From Myxocyprinus asiaticus (lineage: Eukaryota; Chordata; Actinopteri; Cypriniformes; Catostomidae), in contig NC_059393.1 of the NCBI RefSeq assembly GCF_019703515.2, forward strand, positions 12,426,001-12,490,000: a stretch of DNA of 64,000 nt, in the 5' to 3' direction. Below, piece after piece: positions 10,954-20,090 of the stretch. Both the position numbers and the translations under genes were made by a program. Positions within the stretch are counted from its first letter, which is position 1. Each line of letters opens with the position of its first letter. The notes below the pieces were generated by a model, which saw nothing but the letters and a program-made list of their open reading frames with translations, had not been told where the DNA came from and did no database searches.

Positions 10954-11431
10954 ATAAAATAAAAATAAACAATTAATAAAAATGTATTAAAGGGTAATAA
11001 TTATAAAATAAAATAATTTAATTAAATTAAAGTATAAGTTTTAAACTTTATAAATAAACAATGAATAAATGCTATGCTTCTTTGCATTTCAAAATTCTAC
11101 ACTAATTCTAACCTCTACACAGGAGCAGTATCAGTTCCTCTATACGGCTCTAGAAGGAGCCTTCCCAGTGCAGAATGGCGGCATAAAGACACCGGCTTCA
11201 AACAACAGCGTTCAAATCGTCAACGAAACCACAGCGCTTCTCTCACAGCCAGCCAGCAATACCAGTGTTGACCAGAAGGCGGCAGAAACCAGCCAGACCA
11301 AAGAGAGCAATGAGCACACTGCTGCTGCTACAGAAAATACCACTGCTTCACCTTCACCAGCAGAGGGAGCTAGTGAGATCAGCAGCACATCTGAAAACAC
11401 CAATGGGCCTTCTGTTACTATAGATGTTTGA
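507..11431 (+). CDS. ptprc: ptprc (CD45) receptor-type tyrosine phosphatase, 3' part, 12 exons
   Basis: Receptor protein tyrosine phosphatase of leukocytes; in jawed vertebrates CD45 dephosphorylates Src-family kinases and so sets lymphocyte receptor signalling. Twelve exons (507-604, 1403-1528, 1615-1772, 2112-2247, 3565-3711, 3829-3919, 4107-4237, 4966-5100, 5910-6032, 6210-6376, 6483-6618, 11123-11431) join with matching phases and GT-AG borders into 584 codons plus 2 bases of a split codon and a TGA stop. D1 has WPDHGVP and the signature [11 protein letters not shown]2 has HCNNGSSRTG. The acidic insert near the start of D2 ([13 protein letters not shown]) and the long stretch around [20 protein letters not shown] are characteristic of CD45 rather than PTPRA/E. 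The extracellular, transmembrane, wedge and first D1 parts lie left of the window. Identity is by recall of the family, not by search. Confidence 0.96.
1403..1528 (+). CDS. ptprc: ptprc exon, D1 segment with KCAQYWP
   Basis: Acceptor TTTTAG ends at 1402; donor GTAAGT follows 1528. Exactly 42 codons, phase 0 at both ends. It has the PTP motif KCxxYWP and ends with [11 protein letters not shown], the strand before the WPD-loop exon. Confidence 0.95.
1615..1772 (+). CDS. ptprc: ptprc exon, D1 WPD loop and catalytic cysteine
   Basis: Acceptor ACAG ends at 1614; donor GTAAGA follows 1772. Contains the WPD loop ([10 protein letters not shown]; general-acid Asp codon 1672-1674) and ends in VVVHC plus the first two bases of a Ser codon. 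The nucleophilic Cys codon is 1768-1770. Both residues needed for catalysis are present, so D1 should be active. Confidence 0.96.
2112..2247 (+). CDS. ptprc: ptprc exon, D1 P-loop (SAGVGRTG)
   Basis: Acceptor TATAG ends at 2111; donor GTGAGA follows 2247. The first base completes the Ser codon; the exon then reads [15 protein letters not shown]. The phosphate-binding Arg codon is 2125-2127, so the Cys-x5-Arg loop is complete across the intron. It continues with [18 protein letters not shown]. Confidence 0.96.
2575..3010 (-). mobile_element. Tc1/mariner remnant, antisense in ptprc intron
   Basis: Read on the minus strand this gives a degraded Tc1-type transposase N-terminus: [20 protein letters not shown] near 2903 down, a helix-turn-helix-like part, then [18 protein letters not shown]. 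There is a stop inside and no intact ends or catalytic domain. It matches my recollection of a widespread fish Tc1 family whose ends read like CACTCACCGG, but neither end is visible here. It lies in the 1.3-kb intron between D1 exons. Confidence 0.7.
3169..3552. repeat. Two (TG)n tracts flanking a GGGGAC-type repeat
   Basis: (TG)n at 3169-3207 and 3515-3552 enclose about 300 bp with the motifs ACCAAATGTCCCCACAAG, GGGACATTTGGTC and GTCCCCACAA, a repeat type common in fish introns. The second tract ends only about 12 bp before the acceptor at 3564, so length variation there could affect splicing of the next exon. Confidence 0.6.
3565..3711 (+). CDS. ptprc: ptprc exon, D1 Q-loop and end of D1
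   Basis: Acceptor CTAG ends at 3564; donor GTCTGT follows 3711. 49 codons, phase 0. Starts [20 protein letters not shown]: the Gln of the D1 Q-loop is the second residue. Ends in the D1-D2 linker (LLELEFQ). Confidence 0.95.
3829..3919 (+). CDS. ptprc: ptprc exon, start of D2 with NRY motif
   Basis: Acceptor AAAG ends at 3828; donor GTGAGG follows 3919. Reads [20 protein letters not shown] then [10 protein letters not shown] plus one base of the next codon. The Asn-Arg-Tyr codons are at 3895-3903; this is the phosphotyrosine-recognition motif of active PTP domains. Confidence 0.94.
4107..4237 (+). CDS. ptprc: ptprc exon, acidic insert of D2
   Basis: Acceptor ACAG ends at 4106; donor GTAAAA follows 4237. 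Two bases complete Tyr, then [20 protein letters not shown], a run of Asp/Glu/Ser ([13 protein letters not shown]), and [10 protein letters not shown]. The acidic insert occupies the place of the casein-kinase-2-type acidic insert known in mammalian CD45 D2. Confidence 0.94.
4461..4509. repeat. (TG)n microsatellite in ptprc intron
   Basis: About 49 bp of uninterrupted TG. The same intron also holds a short T-run (4566-4579) and a (TTA)n stretch near 4718-4746. Confidence 0.95.
4966..5100 (+). CDS. ptprc: ptprc exon, D2 segment with AAQGPLPNT
   Basis: Acceptor AACAG ends at 4965; donor GTATGG follows 5100. 45 codons, phase 0: [20 protein letters not shown] then [21 protein letters not shown]2 counterpart of the [10 protein letters not shown] exon; the usual DFW is replaced by EFLLML. 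Confidence 0.94.
5191..5842. mobile_element. Long foldback MITE in ptprc intron
   Basis: The left half (5191 to about 5460) and the reverse complement of the right half (about 5560-5842) align over roughly 270 bases, from AGTTCACCCAAAAAT inward through GAACACAAATGAA, CTCTGTAGGTC, GAAGCTCTAAAATGCACATA and AGAAGTGATATGATA. The ends look like TTAAAGGGATAGTTCACCC. Non-coding. Fish carry many such palindromic elements (Angel-type was considered; the name is not asserted). It fills about 80% of the 809-bp intron. Confidence 0.85.
5910..6032 (+). CDS. ptprc: ptprc exon, D2 segment with YCSQYWGDD
   Basis: Acceptor CCAG ends at 5909; donor GTAGCC follows 6032. 41 codons, phase 0: [20 protein letters not shown] and on to [11 protein letters not shown]2 counterpart of the KCAQYWP exon. 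Confidence 0.94.
6210..6376 (+). CDS. ptprc: ptprc exon, D2 degenerate WPD loop and cysteine
   Basis: Acceptor ACAG ends at 6209; donor GTAAGT follows 6376. Reads [20 protein letters not shown] then PENPQELI and ends IPIVVHC plus two bases. Where D1 has WPD, D2 has Trp-Arg-Asn (6252-6260), so the general acid is missing. The Cys codon is 6372-6374. Confidence 0.95.
6483..6618 (+). CDS. ptprc: ptprc exon, D2 P-loop (NNGSSRTG)
   Basis: Acceptor CAG ends at 6482; donor GTGAGT follows 6618. The first base completes Asn; then [20 protein letters not shown] and [16 protein letters not shown]. The Arg codon at 6496-6498 keeps Cys-x5-Arg in D2. Ends in phase 0. Confidence 0.95.
7180..7556 (+). mobile_element. 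tRNA-derived SINE in last ptprc intron
   Basis: Starts inside a tRNA-like head with a good B box (GAGTTCAAATCC at about 7202), followed by a GC-rich body with CCCGGTTGCTAGGGAGGGTA, CTCCTCGTGGTCGCTATAAT, GCCGCGGAGAATAGCGTGAA and ending near CATTCCAAATTGGGGAGAAA. The A box is absent, so the copy is 5'-truncated. It has no coding capacity. This type is abundant in cyprinid genomes; I do not assert a family name. It lies in sense orientation and runs into a (TA)n tract. Confidence 0.85.
7559..7617. repeat. (AT)n microsatellite at SINE tail
   Basis: Nearly 60 bp of AT dinucleotides directly after the SINE body, probably grown from its 3' tail. Confidence 0.95.
7735..9561. mobile_element. Non-autonomous hAT-type transposon, 1.83 kb, with 8-bp TSD
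   Basis: Flanked by perfect 8-bp direct repeats ATTTTAAA (7727-7734 and 9562-9569). The terminal inverted repeats match imperfectly: left TACTGCTGTCGATTTAACAC, right (reverse complement) TAGGGCTGTCAATCGATAAA. An 8-bp TSD and short TIRs of this kind are hallmarks of hAT transposons. No ORF of useful length and no transposase motif inside, so it must have been moved in trans. It lies wholly within the last ptprc intron. Confidence 0.85.
10007..10440. mobile_element. Small MITE with TTAAAGGTKCACTCA ends
   Basis: Left end TTAAAGGTTCACTCATTAAT and reverse complement of the right end TTAAAGGTGCACTCAGTAAT agree over about 25 bases with few mismatches. 434 bp, non-coding. The TTAA at both ends could be a piggyBac-like target, but the palindromic edge makes this uncertain. 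Confidence 0.75.
10897..10951. repeat. (ATT)n microsatellite
   Basis: Trinucleotide ATT repeat with one interruption (ACT), in the last ptprc intron about 170 bp before the final acceptor. Confidence 0.95.
11123..11431 (+). CDS. ptprc: ptprc last coding exon, D2 end and C-terminal tail
   Basis: Acceptor ACACAG ends at 11122. Reads [20 protein letters not shown], then about 80 residues rich in Ser, Thr, Ala, Asn and Glu without predicted structure, ending SVTIDV and TGA at 11429-11431. The Gln of the D2 Q-loop is the second residue. The tail is similar in length to that of mammalian CD45 but low in complexity. Confidence 0.95.
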   Translation, partial: EQYQFLYTALEGAFPVQNGGIKTPASNNSVQIVNETTALLSQPASNTSVDQKAAETSQTKESNEHTAAATENTTASPSPAEGASEISSTSENTNGPSVTIDV

Positions 11432-12350
11432 GCATTGTGACGTGTTATCAGTGGGGCCTATATTTCTGAGGGGGCACACCACACATGTGTGACGTGTTAG
11501 TCTAGTGGTGTAGCTTTCATTATGTAGGTGACCCTGGTTTGAATCCTGACCTAAGACTATAGATTTTCTGTTTTGATAAACCAAGCAAAATTGCAGCTGA
11601 ACTTGACAGAATGTTCTTTGTATGTAAAAGTGCAGCTGTGAGATTTCAACAATAATTTCACAGGACAAAAGTCATACAAGTTTGGAGTAACATGATGGTG
11701 GGTTGATAGCAGGTGTCTTAAAAGAAGGATAAGATACCAACTTGTCAATTAAATAGCTATCAAGCTTATCCAGAAAAGTACATTTGATCTCTTGTTTTAC
11801 ATTTACACTTAACTGTATATTTTTGGTACATTAGGCCAGGGTGTTTTAGCGAAGAGTTGAGGTAGGATCAGTCAGGCTTGTGCTGATTCAGTCTCAGGTT
11901 TTGAATTTCTGTATAATGATGCTGTTTGTGTGAAATCTGTCCATATTGATATATTTTTTTGTATTCATTTGTAAAGGATTTACTGTGCTTTAGGATTTGA
12001 TTTGTTTAGGCTATGAAATTGCATTTTTGAATGTATTGTAAAATAAGACCTTCCAAAAAATATTTTTTGTATTTTTGTTTGAAAACTGTATCAAAGTGCA
12101 GTCTCGTTTGTTGTTGAATCTAAATTATGGTGTCTAAAACGCTGGATGGAAATCTTTGATGGGAGTGTGTGCTTTTATGTTTGAGAACAAAAAAATAAGA
12201 GCAAAGATAACTTTGCACTACATTGCTGTCCTCAAACTATCTTTCATTTCACTATATTTTTCCTGAGTTTTCAAAGCTAAGTTAATTTTTTTTCCTTTAA
12301 AGCAGTTGTTCAATGTAACTTAAAAAGAATAAAGGATAGCTTGAATAATA
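11432..12350 (+). other. ptprc 3'UTR
   Basis: Begins directly after the TGA. AT-rich, with several T-runs and ATTTA-like stretches, and without obvious repeats. The right limit is set by the AATAAA at 12328 plus roughly 20 bases; the cleavage site itself is inferred. Confidence 0.7.
12328..12333 (+). promoter_or_regulatory. AATAAA polyadenylation signal of ptprc
   Basis: Canonical hexamer about 900 bp after the stop, followed within 30 bases by a T/G-containing stretch (GTCTTTGTAATG). An ATTAAA at 11748-11753 could serve as an alternative proximal signal. Confidence 0.65.
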
Positions 12351-13311
12351 ACGTCTTTGTAATGCATTTTAATTCGCTACAGAGCCCAACACCAGTGAAA
12401 GTTGTGGGAGTATTGAAAAATCAGTCTGCATGGTAAGTTGTGTTAGCAGCTTGCAATGTGTTTGAAGTGTGTATCACTAGTGCATCAACTGGGTCGGTGC
12501 TGATGCAGGTGTGCTGAGTGGGTCAGCTTATTTAACCAATTTTTTGTCCTCACCAGGTGCACAAACCTGACCTGGAACAAAAAAACTAGCATTACACGAA
12601 TCAACATTAGCATATACCAGCATGAGACACAAGATGGCACCTGCTAACAAAGAAGCTACCCCGACTGCTTTATTTTACCCGCCATCAAGCCTGTGTGCTT
12701 TCTTGCATTAATTTGCACACCAATCTGATTGGTATGTCTTTCTCTTTTTTCCTCTTATCTATTTAACGATCAATTGACGAGATTTAGAGTAGTGCCATAT
12801 TTTTTTGTCGGTAATGATAACAAGGCTGAGCAGACTTGCAGTCTTGCAGTCTCTTCAATGAGTTGTACTGCTGTTTTTAAAGTGGACTGATCGTTAAGCT
12901 GACGAAACATTGGAAAAAACGCCTTTACTAAAACATTTAGAAAACACCAGTTGTGAAAGTTAGATGTGATTTAGGACCTTTATATAGCTTTAAACAGTGC
13001 ACGCCATTGTGCAGACTTTAAGTCTATTCCTCACTGCTTCATTTTCTTTCCCTTCAAAAATTTAAAATGGCGCTATAGACTGAATAAGGTCTATATAGCT
13101 TAGATTTTATTGTAAGATAACATTTGTTTGTTATAACAGACCACTGAGATAAAAACATGCAAGTAACCAGCAAGTGTGACACCCTTGCAAACACAAAACG
13201 TTCCTTTAACGTTAGCAGTTCCCTTCTGGTAATTTTTTGGAAACCATTTCCTAATGATCTCGGAACCTTCTTTTTAGGTTTTGTTTTTGTATAACCAAAA
13301 ACTATAATTTC
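12351..13311. other. Intergenic, nothing recognised
   Basis: AT-rich sequence downstream of ptprc with no ORF, tandem repeat or inverted repeat that I could recognise. Confidence 0.5.
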
Positions 13312-13671
13312 CCTGATAGCACATGTACGTCACAAATGTCTATTTGATGTGTGTGTTTACATCGAAGACATATTTTTAATGTTGTTTGCTCATCTGAAAA
13401 CATCTATAAGATATATGTCAATAAGTATGTCTCGGATGTCAATAAGACATTCAGCAGATGTCTTTAAGATGTTTATGATTTAGAATGTTTGTAAATCTGA
13501 TCTTTTTAAGATGTTTATAAGACATTCAGCAGATGTCTTTGAGATGTTTATGGTTTAGAATGTTTGTAAATCTGATCTTTTTAAGATGTTTAGCATATGT
13601 TAATTAGATTGTGATGCTTTCCAGATGAAAAGATCTAAACAAACGTCAGAGATGTACGTGTGCTGTCTGGG
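13312..13671. mobile_element. MITE with AGCACAYGTACRT ends and an internal tandem duplication
   Basis: Left end CCTGATAGCACATGTACGT and reverse complement of right end CCAGACAGCACACGTACAT match at 15 of 19 places. Inside, a 75-bp unit starting ATAAGACATTCAGCAGATGT is present twice in tandem (13442-13516 and 13517-13591) with only a few differences. Non-coding. Confidence 0.65.
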
Positions 13672-13909
13672 TTATTGCAAGAATTCCCAGAAAAGCTATG
13701 TGTCTCTTTCTTTTCTTTCCCCCTTTAAGTCAAAGAAGGGCTCAGTAAGGATTCACAGTGATTCAAAAGAAAGAAATGATTTTGTCCTTTATAATAAATA
13801 GAAAAAAGCCCATAAAGGGTAGGCCAAAATCAGTTTTTAAAAAGACAATTTAAGCTTGCTATTTCTGCATGCAAACACTTTGTCAACCCAGGTTTACACA
13901 CATTGTGTA

Positions 13910-13949
<40 letters not shown>

Positions 13950-15295
13950 TTATTTAACCATATTTAAAAATAAATCTTTTTCCATGACTCCTGTGTGTTT
14001 ATATATTTCCTTTTTTTTGTATATTCATTTGGCACAAAAATTTAACAATAAAAAAGAATGATGTTCAGAATAATACATCAAAATTGCACCTTTCACCAAC
14101 AGAATATCTGTCTAATTACATCTGCAGCCTCTTTGACCTTTTAACCATAATATGTTACTAAGTGTTAAAGGAGAACATTTTGGAGCAGCATAGGGTGATC
14201 TCTACATGTCAAAGAGAGGGAAATTCCCCTTAAATAAATCATCAGTGGGCCTGTGGTGCAACATTTGCATTCAGCTCTCGCATGAAGCTCCACCCAGGCA
14301 TACAATTATCATACCATCTTTCATGCAACCTTTTGGTGATGAATGTCTCCTGCTTTGAAGATACTGCTGGTTTGGAAAATACATGTGAATTTATTTATGT
14401 AAAAGTATTGAAATTAAACCTCTCTTCTATATGTTCTATATGTATGCAAAGCTGCCCTTACTCTGTAATTAGTGTGTTGTTCTGGGAGGGGTTTCGCCTG
14501 TAATTGCGCACTTCAAGCTCAACACTAAATTTAGCAACTGGATTCGGACATGTTCAGATGTTCTCTTCTGTTTAGTGTTTATGCATGTTATCAGGCTAGT
14601 GGCCATGTCACATATTTTCAACTCGCAGCATCACACCGTTTGGGCACAGGACATTTACTTTGACATTTTACATTTAAATTCAAAGATTTAGGCCCCTGTT
14701 CATATCTTTCATTTCTTTCCCAACACCAAAGTCACAGACTGCAACCTTTGGACATATCAAAGATTCATTAATTCATGTCCTCCAAATGGATCTATGGCTA
14801 TGAATGTCTTGACACACATGTGGCAAACCCCTGGCTCCAACAGACATGTCCTGCTCTAGTAAGCGGCGAGACATTGAGACAGACACTCAGAGGGAGAGAT
14901 GGACAGACCTCAGGTGACGCTATAGTCCACAGCTGGAGACTCATAACTTCAATAAAGGCATCTGACTGTGGAGAAGATGAGCAGGTTTTGTCCCTTTTCT
15001 TCTTAAAAAAGTGCAAAAATCAGGGTTAGAATAAAGCACTGATAATGGAAATAAACTGTGAATTTTTTTAGGGTTTAAATGCGGAAATGCGCATATATTT
15101 TTGTTAAAGCACTTACATAAATTATTCCACAAAAACATGTATTATTTGACCTGTAAAGTTGTCTTAGTAAATCATCATGTTTGGGGTGGAACTGCTTTTC
15201 TGAAGTACTTTTTTTTACATTATAAGTGCCTTTCTGAACACATTTTTGTTTTTGTTTTTATGGTAATAAACAATAATGGATCTTTTCTAGTATAA
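13672..15295. other. Intergenic with (TG)n at 13914-13948
   Basis: Single-copy-looking DNA with one TG microsatellite. The short ORFs at 14282-14503 and 14775-15029 have no recognisable domain and no splice context, so they are treated as chance. Confidence 0.5.
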
Positions 15296-15560
15296 TGAGC
15301 TGTTCACACCGAATGCATTTTTGTGTCCGCCGATGATCCTTTTCCACTGTTTTTCTATGTAACCTTTATTGCGCTAGGCTGACGTCTTTGATCATTGTGC
15401 CGCGTTCCGCTGTTTTTTCAGCGTCTCAGGCGGGAGCGACAAGTTCTTTAGACGGCATGTCAGAATATCAACTTTTAAAAGCGAGTCTTGAGACATCTGC
15501 ATGTTATTATGTGCGTTGCGTTTCATCTAGCATTTTTAGCGCAATAATGCGTTTGGTCTA
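15296..15560. mobile_element. MITE remnant with GAGCTGTTCACACCGAA start
   Basis: The left end GAGCTGTTCACACCGAATGC resembles the end of a common fish MITE whose arms read ...CGGTGTGAACAGCTC. The right end (AATGCGTTTGGTCTAAACC near 15546) is a decayed match. GC-richer than its surroundings, non-coding. Confidence 0.5.
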
Positions 15561-15626
15561 AACCACTCCAACTTCAGAACATCCTCTACAGTGCCTACCT
15601 GGAAGTTCCAGGCTGGAACAGCATTA

Positions 15627-16158
15627 AGCCCAAAGTTTACTTTGGTTTTGACGTGAACGCTATGAGTCTGAATACAATCGAACGCTCAGCGTTTCAAAGT
15701 ATACTTCATTTGACTGTGCGCACATACACTGGTTGTTAGTGCATACGCAATACGACTGCTACGATATACTGGACTATTACTCTTAATGAGTTTAGACCCA
15801 TCTTTATATTTCTTCAGACTCGAGTTTTACAAATGCAGGTATGTCCTACCTCTTGACGTGCACATACACTGTTGTTGTTTCTACCTTAGCCTCCTGTTGT
15901 TTAGCGGCAATTACATCTCCTTGTGCTTCTCCATGACAACAACGGCTCAAATGTGAGTGCTGCAACCTTGTGGACCCACCAAAATAATGCAAATAATTCC
16001 AAGCGCATATGCATACTGTGCGTTCAGAGTATGCGCGGTTAGAAAAATCTGGCTACACGCATTCAATGCTCGAGCACTCTGCTGATGACGAATTTTGTGT
16101 CATACATCCTGTGTGCAGACACCTTGCATTCACGTCTAAGTGAAGTATACTTTGGGCT
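15627..16158. mobile_element. MITE, 532 bp, TSD TTA
   Basis: Left terminus AGCCCAAAGTTTACTT and reverse complement of the right terminus AGCCCAAAGTATACTT differ at one of 16 places. Both ends are flanked by TTA (15624-15626 and 16159-16161), the 3-bp duplication typical of PIF/Harbinger insertions. No ORF inside. The superfamily is inferred from the TSD only. Confidence 0.75.
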
Positions 16159-16161
16159 TTA

Positions 16162-17649
16162 GGGTCGGGAGCGCACCTATTATGCCTTAAAATTATGCCT
16201 CCATAGGCAGCTCACACAAGTCTTGTTTTGTATTCAGATACTCTGCATAGCTACTGTAAATTAAGTGACCCAAGAATATATTATAGCTCTGTTTTATTGA
16301 GAGACGGCATGAACGAGCTTGCTATAAGTATGTTTTAAGGTTTCATAGTAAGGCGTACACGTGATCATCTGAGACAACCCAGTCTCAGGCTGAGTATTAT
16401 AATGCAAACAAGGTCTCTCGGTACACAAAGAGGCTACATATCTCATACAAAAGATGCCTTGAGCCAGGACACAACCCACACAGTGTTCAATGCCCTCATA
16501 CAGTCATGTTTTGTCTGAATTGCTTTTCACAGCTGGTCTTTCTGCATGTCTCCCACTGTCTCTTTCTCTCTCTTTTACTCCTCTATCAGTCTTGAGAGGT
16601 ACAGGCCTACAACAATGAGGAATTCACACACACTCTAAACACACTGTGCATGTGTGTACTCTGGTCATTGGAAAAACACAGCTTCTCTTTGGGTCCCGTC
16701 ATGCATGTGTGAATCCAAGCTCAAGTTCTTAATGACTATCTTCTTGATTTTTGAAGCTGTTTAATGCAATTTGATGTTGTAAAAGTCTGTATACAAGACG
16801 TTCTCAATTCAGTTTACGGCAGTAAATGATACATGTGCTGGACTAATTCACGATTGTATTTATAGTGAATGGTTGTGCCTGGCAGGGCCACTGTCCCAAA
16901 TAACTGTGACACTCTATTGCACGGTTCATTGTTGCACGATAACACAGCACCGGGAAGACATACGCCTCCACCCACTGGAACACCAATCAGATTCTACGTT
17001 TCCAGCATATAATTCCCCATGTAGGGGCCATTTATGAGGCATTATGAGAGCATTTTAAAATCTCATTAGACGGGACAGCTGCACTTCGATACTGCATGCT
17101 GCTTTAGCCATTTCTATTATTGCTGCTGGGGATAGTGCCACCCCCTCTGTTTAGAGATGAGCCCCAGTTTGGGAGCTTAAATGGAGCTAATTGTCAAAAC
17201 CGTTCGTCTTTTTGGGCTGCGTGATACGTAGTAATAAACTGTAATGCTGAAGCGGATGTGTTGATACAGTATACACAAAATCTTTTGACATGTACTGTGT
17301 GTGAACATCATATTCACCGAGATGGAAAAATATTTCATTAAATTCTCCAACAGCACATGTTTAAATATGGTTTCTCCAAATTATTCAGCACAAATATTAT
17401 GAATCAAGCTCTCGTCAATTCACTTGTGGTTTCATAATGTAATAATAATAAACACATTTGCTAAGGGCAATCCAAAATTGAGCAATATTTTGAAAAATAA
17501 CAAATACATCAAAGAGTTTGCATTCCTCTTAAGCCTAAAATGTTTTCTTTGTTTATGAGATCTCAATAATAATCTTAATTACACTGTAAAAAGTGAATAT
17601 GTGCAGTTGTTACTGTACCTTAAAGAAATATTCTTGGTTCAACACAATG
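16162..17649. other. Intergenic, no gene seen
   Basis: Mostly unique sequence. The block at about 16900-17240 is less AT-rich and without repeats, and could be conserved non-coding DNA; nothing else supports that here. Confidence 0.45.
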
Positions 17650-18318
17650 TAAAGGGATAGTTCACCCAAAAATGAAAATTCTCTCATCATTTACTCACCC
17701 TCATGCCATCTCAAATATGTATGACTTTCTTTATTCAGCTGAACACAAACAAAGATTTTTAGAAGTGTATTTCAGCTCTGTAGGTCTTCACAATGCAAGT
17801 GAGTAGTGATCAGACCTTTGTAGCTCCAAAAATCACATCAAGGAAACATATATTGTAAATAATCCACATGACTCCAGTGGTTGAATCAATGTCTTCAGAA
17901 GCAATATAATAGGTGTGGGTGAAAAACAGCACAGTTTTTAAGTCCTTTTGTACTCTAAATCTCCATTTTAACTTTCACTTTTACATATGAAAGTCACATG
18001 TGGTGCCTGTTTAGTTTCACTTTCACATCTGAAAGTAAAAGTTAAAGTGGAGATTTAGAGTAACAAAGGACTTAAATATTATTCTTTTAATTTTCTTTTA
18101 ATAAATATTTTAAACACTGTTTAAGTCTTATGGGTTACTTTAATGTTTTCTTTATGTGCTTTTTGGACCTTCAGAGTTCTGGTCACCATTCACTTGCATT
18201 GTATTATATTCTTCTAAAAGTCTTTGTTTGTTTTCTGATAAAGAAAGAACATCTGGGATATCATGAGGGTGAGCAAATGATGAGACATTTTTCATTTTTG
18301 GGTGAACTGTCCCTTTAA
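17650..18318. mobile_element. Foldback MITE, same family as in the ptprc intron
   Basis: Starts TAAAGGGATAGTTCACCC and ends GGGTGAACTGTCCCTTTAA. Arms share GTAGGTC, CACTTGCATTGT and GAACACAAACAAAG. The centre is its own inverted repeat: ACTCTAAATCTCCATTTTAA (about 17951) pairs with TTAAAGTGGAGATTTAGAGT (about 18042), separated by a short CACATGTGGTGCC loop. The whole 669 bp could form one hairpin. Confidence 0.85.
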
Positions 18319-18319
18319 G

Positions 18320-18910
18320 CATTTGTGGCATAATGTGTTTTACCAAAAAAAAACATTTTTTACTAGTCTTCTCGACTTTCTGTTTGCAAGATACTTTTTT
18401 TTTTTTTTTTTTCTCCTTTTCTTTTGATTTTGGAGTAAAATAGGACCAGGACATTTTCTTGACAGGATATGTGAGAATCATGCATGTAGAACATTCTCTC
18501 TCTCTGAGAGCACTGCCAGTGTTTCAGGAAAGACATTGGTTGCAGACAGCGGCGAGCACACTGGTGTTCTCTGTTCACACCTGATATTTTTGGAGCTCTC
18601 TTGTTCCAGTTAGTGAAGGGAACATGAAAAAAAAAAAAAAAAGGAGACGAAAAAAATGTTTATATGAAAAGCTCGAAGCTCAAATTTGCCTGCAATCCGA
18701 AGACAGTGAGAGAGAAGAATTTGGCGAAGCGTATTTTTAAACCCCAGAGAAACCTCAAAAGCTGTACTTAGAGAGGGTCAGCCGAGGCAAGATGGAGGCA
18801 CGCCATACACAAACCTCCCATGCAGATGGACCTTACAGAGTCTCTCTACTGCTGTCACTGTGCAGTGCCTGTCTCGAATCCACATTACTATATTTCTTCA
18901 AAATTCTTTA
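18320..18910. other. Intergenic between two foldback MITEs
   Basis: About 600 bp with two homopolymer runs (T at 18393-18412, A at 18628-18642). No gene recognised. Confidence 0.5.
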
Positions 18911-19441
18911 TTAAAGGGCTAGTTTCCCAAAACGTTAAATTTTGTCATCATTTACTCACCCTTTTGTCGTTTCAAACCCTTGTGACATCCTTTTTTCTGT
19001 GAAACACAAGAGAAAAAAAATTCTAGAAAATGCTGACGCTGCTATTTTCCATACAATGAAAGTGAATGGGGACTGAGCCTCACACTTTGAAGCTCCACAA
19101 AGCACATAAAGGCAGCATAAAAGTAATCCAAACGACTCCAGTGGTTTAATCCATGTCCTGTGAAGTGATCCAGTTGGTTTTGGATGAGAACAGACCAAAA
19201 TATCTGTACACTGTACACCTTGCCATTGCAGTCTCTAGGCACGATCATGACTTGAAGCTCGATTACACTTTCTAGTGCTTGTCGCATGTGCAGAGTGCTA
19301 GATGGCGCTATAGAAAGTGTAATCGAGCTTGAAATCATGATCGCCAAGGAGAATGCAGATGTCAAGATTCATAGTGAAAAAGAAGTTATATTTAGGTCTG
19401 TTCTCACCCAAAACTGATTGATTCACTTCACAAGACAGTCA
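18911..19441. mobile_element. Foldback MITE, truncated on the right
   Basis: The left end TTAAAGGGCTAGTTTCCCAA and the internal landmarks TCATCATTTACTCACCC and CACAAAGCACATAAAGGCAG match the family. The inner arms GAAGCTCGATTACACTTTCT (about 19254) and AGAAAGTGTAATCGAGCTTG (about 19312) are inverted. The outer right arm stops near 19441. Confidence 0.75.
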
Positions 19442-20088
19442 AACTACTAACAAAATGTGGCTAACTAACAGCCTATCGTTTATTTATATGTCCCTGTCTC
19501 TGATAAAATGTGAAAGCAAGGTAAAAGATCTGTTCAAGCTGCACGAAATGGACTTAAGAGTGGTCCGAGACTCGTTAATTTACAAATGTTTTTTTTAAGC
19601 ACTACTTAAATAACAATGCATTTTGGAAATGTGCTGTGGAGATCAAGTACAACTTATGTACTGCTTACGCCTGACTGGATCTTGTAAGATTGACACACAT
19701 GTAATAAAGATGATCTGAGTGAGGTGATATTCTGTGATAGTTGCTGCAGTTTGAGGCACGTTAACAATATTGGAGGAGACACTTTCACAATGTCATGTCA
19801 GATCACTCTCTTTCATCCTCTGACATGAGGAGGAGAGCGAGATGGAGTGATATGAAGTGCTGTTTGAGAGCAGTCACAATGACGGGGTCATTAACGAAGA
19901 AACTCAGGCATGCAGGTCTCCCTTGTTAAGCCTTTGACGTTAAATTTAGTTGGCTAATTTTGAAAAAGCTGCGCAGGTTGTCCAACTGTATGGAAATATA
20001 ATTATAGAATCTCACTCTATTTTTTAAAGGATGAAGTTATAAAACTAAAGGTCAGATCTTCATTGAAGCAGTTGAATTGGTCAGGAAA
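19442..20088. other. Intergenic, nothing recognised
   Basis: No coding, tandem or inverted-repeat structure seen in this stretch left of the Tc1 insertion. Confidence 0.45.
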
Positions 20089-20090
20089 TA

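Noticed and set aside
11069..11122. Extension of the last ptprc exon upstream to the ATG at 11069
   Set aside because: The open frame runs upstream only by chance. CTCTACACAG at 11113-11122 is a good acceptor, and the CD45 reading EQYQFLY begins directly after it.
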